Position numbers and translations under genes: made by a program. A stretch of DNA of 64,000 bases, taken from Hydractinia symbiolongicarpus (taxonomy: Eukaryota > Cnidaria > Hydrozoa > Anthoathecata > Hydractiniidae). The stretch covers positions 29,981,828 to 30,045,827 of the forward strand of contig NC_079876.1 in assembly GCF_029227915.1 (NCBI RefSeq). Reading direction: 5' to 3'. Positions 57,645 to 64,000 of the stretch are shown here, in pieces. Numbering within the stretch: position 1 is the stretch's first letter; each line of letters opens with the position of its first letter. The notes below the pieces were generated by a model. That model saw only the letters and a program-made list of their open reading frames with translations, searched no databases and was not told the DNA's origin.

Positions 57645-59639
57645 GTGTATTCTTATATATTTCTTTGACAAAAGACAAAAAAAAGTTCTGTTCTTTTATG
57701 TGTGGATATTGTATATAGATTTTTTTAAACAGGTTACTTCCTGTTTTTAAGAGAAAAGTTTATTTATTTTGTTTAAGTCAAAAATTCTTTGTTATATTTA
57801 TATGTTATGTTTATGTCTATTGTGACAGTCTTACGAAATGAAGTGGGGAGTTTTTCTTGGAGCCCCTATTTCTCTTTTTTTTCGTCAAGTTTTTTACATT
57901 TCGTTATAGCGTTCTATGTGAAGCTTTAGTTTCATAGCATCCAAACACGTAACACATACGTTGGATCAACCTTTTCCTAGTGCCACTTGGGATAAAACCA
58001 TCTATGATGCCAAAAAGCGAAAGATTTAGCCTGGGTACGAGGTTGATATTGGATTTGCTCTGTTTAACGAGCATTTTTTGCTATGTGACAAAATTAAGTT
58101 CAAATTTTGTTGCATTATATTTACTCCCATACTTAGCACCCGCCCACACCCCGCCCTTTTTATCGCCCTTTTTACCGCACTTTTCTAACCGCAACCAAAC
58201 TCACGCTTTAATGATTTCATTGTTTGTTGGATATATTTTGTTATTTTTACCTTCCTAGTTTATCAAGCTGTTTTATTTTCTTAAAAACGTTTATTTTGTT
58301 GAAGTACAAATACTCTTAATTTTACGTTTTTGTCTTGATATACTGAGCTATGGGAAACTAAGCCCTAGCAATTTAACAAAAACTACGTCGACAAAAAATT
58401 GCCGATGCAAATTAAAATTGCCTCGGCAACTCTAAGCAAATAATTTTTCTATCGTTTTAATGCGATTCAGAAATGTGTAAAATGGTCGTTCGCATGTAAC
58501 AACTAATTTGACAATACTTTCGCGTGTGATTGCATTTTTTCTTTTTCGACTTGGCTGAGCTATTCATATTTTTTATTGCTGGAGACAAGTGGGCGACGTT
58601 TAAACTATTGGACCACCATCACGAGAACCGAACGCCTGAAGTAGTGGCTCTATCAGTCTTAACCTTCTTGTCTCCTACAGGCGAATTTAAAATGGAGTGT
58701 GTTGATGATTACGTTTGTTCATTCGCAATAAAGAATTTTTTAAGACATCGAAATTTAAGCGAGGGAATTTTTTGCCAATGTTGCGTTAATTGACAAAAGC
58801 ATATCAAATTCACGAGCAAACAAAAACAAACATCCCATCCATTCAACATTTCCAAAATATGTAACAGCTTTTAAACGAACAAAAAAACGGACACAAAACA
58901 ATCAGTGAGAGATGTGTTGAAGGCATATTTAGCTCTTTTGTTGTGCTCTCGACTGTTCCTGAATCGAAATTAACTACTTAAAATAAAGTCAAAAACTTCC
59001 TGAGGCAAACAAGATTACATCGGTAGCATATACCGCTTGCCGAGGTAAATTGCAAGAGCTGAATCCTTTTTTGGATTTTAGTTTATTTTTTTTAGGATCA
59101 CCCTGCTAATTAATCGTGACTTGAATACTCTGAAACGTTTTACTGTATAACTGATTGACTGGTGTTATTGTTTTAGCTGTCTCTCCATAAATCGCGAAAA
59201 ATGCGATTTTAATCCACTAAAACCTGGACAAGCATAGGAACAGGAATTTCAGAAAATTTATTCGAGATTTTGGCTGACAGAATTATTTTTTATTATTTTT
59301 TAGTATTATTAATCTTAGGCGGAATACGTGGAAGATTGCATCCTTACCACACGTACCCCAACATGTTGATTACCAGCACTAAATCAGTTAATGTAGAATC
59401 AACATATATACACAATACTGTCCGTTTTTTCGGCGTTACAATACGACATAATTCTCAACTAAATATAGATTTAACAGTTCAATTTTCTCTGCTTTTAGTT
59501 GTTTTTCAGCAATTTCGGATTTCATTTAACCCACGATGAATTGTAGGAGAGCGGAATTTAATTTCACACATCTGTAGAAATGTTTGATTTAGTATGGGCT
59601 GCATTCTGTCATGGTGGTAACGAAAGGTTGAAAGGGACG
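57645..59639. other. CTDSPL2 3' UTR and intergenic sequence
   Basis: The 3' UTR begins at 57645, but no canonical AATAAA could be placed confidently. A GCCTGGGTACGAGGTTG repeat motif occurs at 58028. ORFs at 57980, 58530 and 59270 have no family resemblance, no splice support and low-complexity Phe-rich translations. I do not call them genes. Confidence 0.45.
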
Positions 59640-61640
59640 CGATTAGTATCAAAATCAAAGCCACCACAAATAGCGCGTTAGTGTGATCAAACCAAACGGT
59701 TTTCTTGTTTTGTTTTAATGCAAGATGCAATCATAAAACTTTGGATGTTTTTTTCTTCTTCAATAAGACCCGCAAGTCTTGAATAAAATGATTTGCATTC
59801 AATCTCCATACCACCATTCACACTGAACACCAATAGAGAGAAACTACCATGTTCCACTTGAAGGACTCGCTCATTATAATGGCCTTTCTTCTCCATTTCG
59901 TTTTTCACATTTCCGCATTGCTTCATTGTTTGTTGTTTGTATCGTGAAGCAATCAGATCAAATACCCTAATATCTGAATACGTTTTCTGACCTTCCACCC
60001 AAAAACCATTCGCATCCACGTCTAATCGTGCACTGTTTCCATTGCGTGGTATGTTGCTTTAAAAACTTCACCGAGAAATGCAGTGAGCATAGGTTCGACT
60101 TCCACGTCTTTGCAAACTTTATTCTCAAATTTCGCTGTGAGGTCCCCAAATTCATTGTGACGTTGACTAATGAAACCACCTTTTTTGCAAGACATGGAAT
60201 GTTGCACACCAAACCATGGATATACGATCAAGCAAATCGCCACAAACGCATTGGAAGAAAAGTTCGGGACTGCCCAATTATTTTGATAGCATCCAAAAAT
60301 TCCAATTTGCTCAGCGTATAACCATGTTCCACCAACATCCTGGTTCTTGAATAATATCGTCTTGTCTCTTCTGCTCCTTATTCATTAAGTTATAAATTTC
60401 CTCTAATTTACGTTGATTAGATTCTCTTTTCACTTTTTTGATCTCTGCTTTGATGTTTTGTTTTTCTTCGTCAGGTTGATCAAACAATTTTTTTTGTATC
60501 TATCACTGACTGTATTAGCTTTTTTGTAAATTTTTTCGAACTGTTATATTCTATTATTGGCCTAACACATACTTCTTCAAATTCAATACCATCCCATCTT
60601 ACAGGTAGTGCAAGTAAATCTCTTTCCATGTCGGAGCATTGATGTGAACCAGTTAAAACAAGGATGAAACTGTACCTGATTACATCTTCCACCGGCTGTA
60701 ATTTTGTGGATAGATCAGGAATCGTTCTGAGGAAATACGTGATTTTTCCACGAAAACCATGACATAGGCTGAATACGCATCTTGCAGTTGCATTTCTGCA
60801 ATTTTGAAATAAGCTCAAGTTCTTTGGTTTATCTAGAAACAAGTTCGTCGACATATTCGTTTTCGTATATTCCTGGCTGCCAATAACTGCAGCTAAATGA
60901 TATTTGCCAGTTGACGTTATATTCACATTTGTAAAAGAAAATAAAGTTTTCGCTTCTTTAATTTTTCTTCTTTCACCACAATGTAAGATTTGGATGGCTT
61001 TAAATAATAACAATATTTCAGTCCAAAATCAATCAACCTTATCCACCAATCGTGAAGATCTTTTATAGAAATGCACCAATCAAATGTAATAAGTGGAACC
61101 AAACCAAGAGCATACGAGCCATCGCTGTTGTGTCTCCTTGTGTCGTACCCTCCCTAGACAAAAGCACTTATTCACCAATTATGAATAGACGTGTTAGCAT
61201 GCTGTAACAATTGTATACAAACGTCGAAATAGCTGGACAAATATACCGAACGTTATGTAACATTGCCTTCCGATTAAATGCGTTTTCAGCATCAACCATC
61301 AGGATAATTTCACAATAATCTAATTGAAACACATCGTGCATCGCATGAATAGCAGCCTCTACATCACCCGCTACATTATTGTAAACCACCAGTAGCTTTT
61401 CGAACATCTTCCTTCACAACCTCTGTAACTACCTTTCCTGCAATTGACCATGCGTTGTTATAAAAAAGTAATTTGATCTCCTGTTCGTTGCTGCAATTTA
61501 GGAGCAAAAAGGGCGCAAGGCTGGGTTTGGTGCGTAATGAGGGGTTACTGCAGATATTGACAAGTGTTTCTTTTCTCTCTCTCCTGCCTGTGTTAAATCT
61601 AAGTTGAGGTTGGGGTTGAGGTAGTTTCTCCCTCTTTCTC
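59640..61640 (-). pseudogene. Decayed reverse-transcriptase retroelement
   Basis: Minus-strand blocks in order. 61168-61407: VEAAIHAMHDVFQLDYCEII and LMVDAENAFNRKAMLHNVRY, an RT palm with the catalytic-type VDAENAFN. Next a degenerate QGD region near 61150. 60480-61013: AAVIGSQEY, ARCVFSLCHGFRGKITYFLR, VIRYSFILVLTGSHQCSDME, LLALPVRWDGIEF. 60022-60243: WFGVQHSMSCKKGGFISQRH, a conserved cysteine-containing domain. 59687-60019: GFWVEGQKTYSDIRVFDLIA, YNERVLQVEHGSFSLLVFSV, GGMEIECKSFYSRLA. The whole series is a family of RT proteins I associate with cnidarian genomes, with a possible nuclease-like C-terminal domain. Frames change at least four times, so it is dead. Confidence 0.75.
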
Positions 61641-61925
61641 TGTTGATTCCTCAGATGAAATTTTTTTTTATAAAGTAAAGTGTCTCTACTTTTACAGCAC
61701 CGATAACTGTTCTTTTATCGTAATGGATCCAGTTGCTTTTGTATAACTCGTCCGTACTCTGACCGCTTTTGGTTTTTGTATCTACATTAAGCCGTGTATT
61801 TTTGTTTTCACGAAAGCATTCGTCGTTTTAAACTCTGTAACAATTTCGCTGTACCCCATCTTCTTCAAGTCGCGTGTTAAATAATTAGAAAGGTATATTT
61901 GCGATAAACAGCGTTTAGATTCTAG
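61641..61925. other. Flank of the retroelement
   Basis: No gene seen. It may include the decayed 5' part of the retroelement. Confidence 0.3.
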
Positions 61926-62276
61926 CATCTAACATTTCATCCAACATCATAAATTTTTGATGTTGGATGCATTTGAGTTAAACCAAAATTTCTTAAAAAT
62001 AAAAAAAGAAGAAAAAAATCATTTTGGATGATGTTGGATGATGTTGAATGAAGTTTGATCTCGGGAATCCAATAACTTGTTTAAAACCGTGATAGCTGCA
62101 AGGTCCTCCATGGTAATAACTAAAATAAATGAACACATCATGTTGGATGAAACGTGTTGGATGAAGCAACTCAAATGCAAATTTCGAATTTTCGAAAATC
62201 GAACAAATTTTTATAACATCATCCAACATTCGAACAAAAATGTTCGATGAAATGTTGGATGCATTTGAGCCGGCCT
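61926..62276. mobile_element. Element rich in ATCCAACAT/ATGTTGGAT repeats
   Basis: The left part has CATCTAACATTTCATCCAAC and ATGTTGGATGCATTTGAG. The right part has CATCATCCAACATTCGAAC and GAAATGTTGGATGCATTTGA. The motif is shared with the TIR element at 39083-39770 but the termini differ. It is probably a non-autonomous relative. Ends are approximate. Confidence 0.55.
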
Positions 62277-64000
62277 TATTAAATCCACGTTCGCCCGGTC
62301 CTTTATTCAACGAATTTTGTTTGTCTTGCTATTGTGGTACCATTTTGCACAGAGATAGAAAGACCATGGCTTCATTATTCTTCCCTAATCTTACAGAATG
62401 AGAGGAAAGACAATTAATAAAAACTCTCTTCGGTGATAATTTCGTGCGTATCGTTTGACTCCGGGGATTTACGTTATATATATAAAATATATAATGGATA
62501 GGGTATATATAAATGAAAACTGGTAAAACGTAAAGCATGATATTATTAAAATGCGTTCTTTTATTACTTCTTTAAAACTTTAACTTTCTCTACACCAGTC
62601 GAGTAACAATCGGAGATCAAGAACTACTTTTTCATTCCTATTTATACCTTACTTGCCTTGAGTAACCAGACCAACCAACTTAGGACTCGTTTTTTCCATA
62701 ACAGTAAAGAAACTCGATTCCCGCTCTTCTGCGAACAGCGGGAAACCGTGAGACTGGTAAGCATATTGCAATTTCATGGCCTGCATACATTGTTTTTTAA
62801 ACTAGCGCATGCTTACTTCTTAAACAAACCAGAAAAAAAGAAATCTTAATTTAAGCGCAGCTGATTAATGGGTAAGATGAAACTCTGGACATAAATTTAG
62901 GAGGGCGGAACTTCGCAACATTGTGCCCAGGATACAAGAGAAAGAAAGGAATTTCCAAACCAGTTCTATATAAGTAGACAGGACTTACGTTACTTTGCTG
63001 AATCCAAAATCTTTAACGATACTAATTTTTGCCGACGTTAGCAAGCCCCTATTTCCCATTGCTTGGGAAAAAATATTTTACTCTAAAATTTAGCATAAAA
63101 GGCTTTATCGTGAAATTTTGTTGTTGTTGTTGTGGTAACTGTTGTTATTGGGATCCTTCAAAGACAATCGGGGCATTTAAATCCAGGTATACTTGACCAG
63201 GGATTGAAGCCCCGACCGCACTAGAAACGAGCGATCTACTAAAAACGAACAATCTATTAGTTATTAAAACGTCTATAAGCAAGAAAACCTCTCATAAAAA
63301 TGCATCTCGTACAATTGTGCGCCACGGAACAACAATGCCAAACTGAGGACACCACAGTATTTAAAACAAAAATTTGTTCTATGATAGTTATATACAATAT
63401 AAACAGTATATAAAAATTAATTCATCAAAATAAACCAACAAAACTATAGGCAATAACTTATTCGTCTCCCCCACTGTGTATATTTTAAAAGGATGAAAAA
63501 CTACATTCAGTTTGTTAGTTAACTTGCAAAAGATATTATGAAAGTTAAACTCCATGTTAAGAAGAAAATAATCACTGAGATGGAGTAGTTCTTAATCAGC
63601 TTTTGAATGTTCTTTCCAGATCTCTTCTGGGTTGTTTAGCATATAGAAATGAGCCAAAAATCCAACTTAGGTAAAATTGTTTTCAGCCTAGCTTCAATGG
63701 GGTATGTTTGCTTAATCAGGGGATTCCAACTTGATGTTCGATCTCGGTAAAATATTTCATCTGATCCAACTGAAGACGACGCTTTTACATGACGCACACC
63801 CACGCAGTACTCGACTCATATATATAAAATATGCGACCCCATTGCACTTTCGTGGTGTCCGTCGTCGTAACTTTTGATTGACGTCGCACGAGAACTTGTA
63901 CGGCTTGACGGCTGCCGACTAAATACTGACACGGGAGGTCCTGTCACCGATGACGGGTAGCTTTGAAGTGATGAGATGTAGCTAGCGGGAGGGTGGCAGC
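62277..64000. other. Terminal region without recognised gene
   Basis: Starts with a fragment related to the GTTCGCCCG MITE of 56.3 kb. It then holds an AT-rich TATATA tract (about 62475-62515), a TTG microsatellite (about 63119-63135) and a segment near 63150-63240 with some SINE-like character (GGGATTGAAGCCCCG). No coding exon recognised. Confidence 0.4.
63817..63831 (+). promoter_or_regulatory. Possible TATA box
   Basis: CATATATATAAAATATG is followed by a sharp rise in GC and CpG toward the window end, as would precede a transcription start. No coding sequence follows within the window, so this is only a candidate. Confidence 0.2.

Noticed and set aside
58530-58793. 87-residue ORF with MHFFFFDLAELFIFF
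   Set aside because: No start context, splice support, signal-peptide logic or family resemblance. Similar Phe-rich chance ORFs are common here.
62960-63070. Possible small nuclear or spliced-leader RNA gene (AATTTTTG Sm-like site after CTATATAAG)
   Set aside because: No convincing splice donor, stem structure or match to U1-U6. A single short Sm-like string is expected by chance in this AT-rich DNA.

Overview
This is a AT-rich eukaryotic window with spliced genes (GT..AG introns, often several kb) and a dense, nested load of transposable elements. No bacterial features are present. Gene content (cystinosin, SMCR8 and CTDSPL2 orthologues, and a DUF273-like glycosyltransferase) and the repeat types (pogo/Tigger, CR1/jockey-like LINEs, a tRNA-derived SINE, Helentron-like elements with internal minisatellites, and a retroelement type I associate with cnidarians) suggest an early-branching metazoan. 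A cnidarian, possibly a hydrozoan, is most likely. That assignment is inference.

Layout. 1-1.46 kb: the last three exons of an unrecognised basic protein on the + strand. 2.9-26.8 kb: a tandem pair of intact 11-exon cystinosin genes on the - strand, ctns-1 (2878-10022, 377 aa) and ctns-2 (19083-26768, 383 aa). Between them lies a very recent 3.15-kb direct duplication (9016-12167 and 15538-18689, about seven differences by eye). It carries the ctns-1 promoter and signal-peptide exon. A 3.36-kb pogo-type transposon sits exactly at the duplication junction. Each promoter copy has a TCACGTGA palindrome (CLEAR/TFEB-type) 105-121 bp before the start codon. 27-29.4 kb: SINE and LINE debris.

29.9-34.7 kb: an SMCR8 orthologue (776 aa, three coding exons, +). 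The end of its first coding intron has been amplified into 33 tandem 45/49-bp units. Each unit contains a branch-point-like motif, a pyrimidine tract and CAG|G, so about 34 consecutive 3' splice sites precede the exon carrying the predicted GAP arginine. This is the most unusual feature of the window.

37.4-38.6 kb: a DUF273-like type II membrane glycosyltransferase broken by a frameshift. 39-42.6 kb: a TIR foldback element and a decayed Tigger element. 44.3-51.6 kb: a nest in which a LINE (-) is split by a 3.1-kb TIR element, itself hit by a Helentron-like element. A second copy of that Helentron-like element abuts the LINE. 53.7-57.6 kb: a CTDSPL2-type phosphatase in two coding exons (+) with a repeat-filled intron. 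59.6-61.6 kb: a decayed reverse-transcriptase element. The last 2 kb hold only repeats and a possible TATA box.

Functional thread: cystinosin exports cystine from lysosomes, and SMCR8 is the partner of C9orf72 in lysosome/autophagy control. The genes are not an operon and the proximity may be chance. All splice sites were assigned by eye from reading-frame continuity, family similarity and GT/AG signals, with no transcript data.
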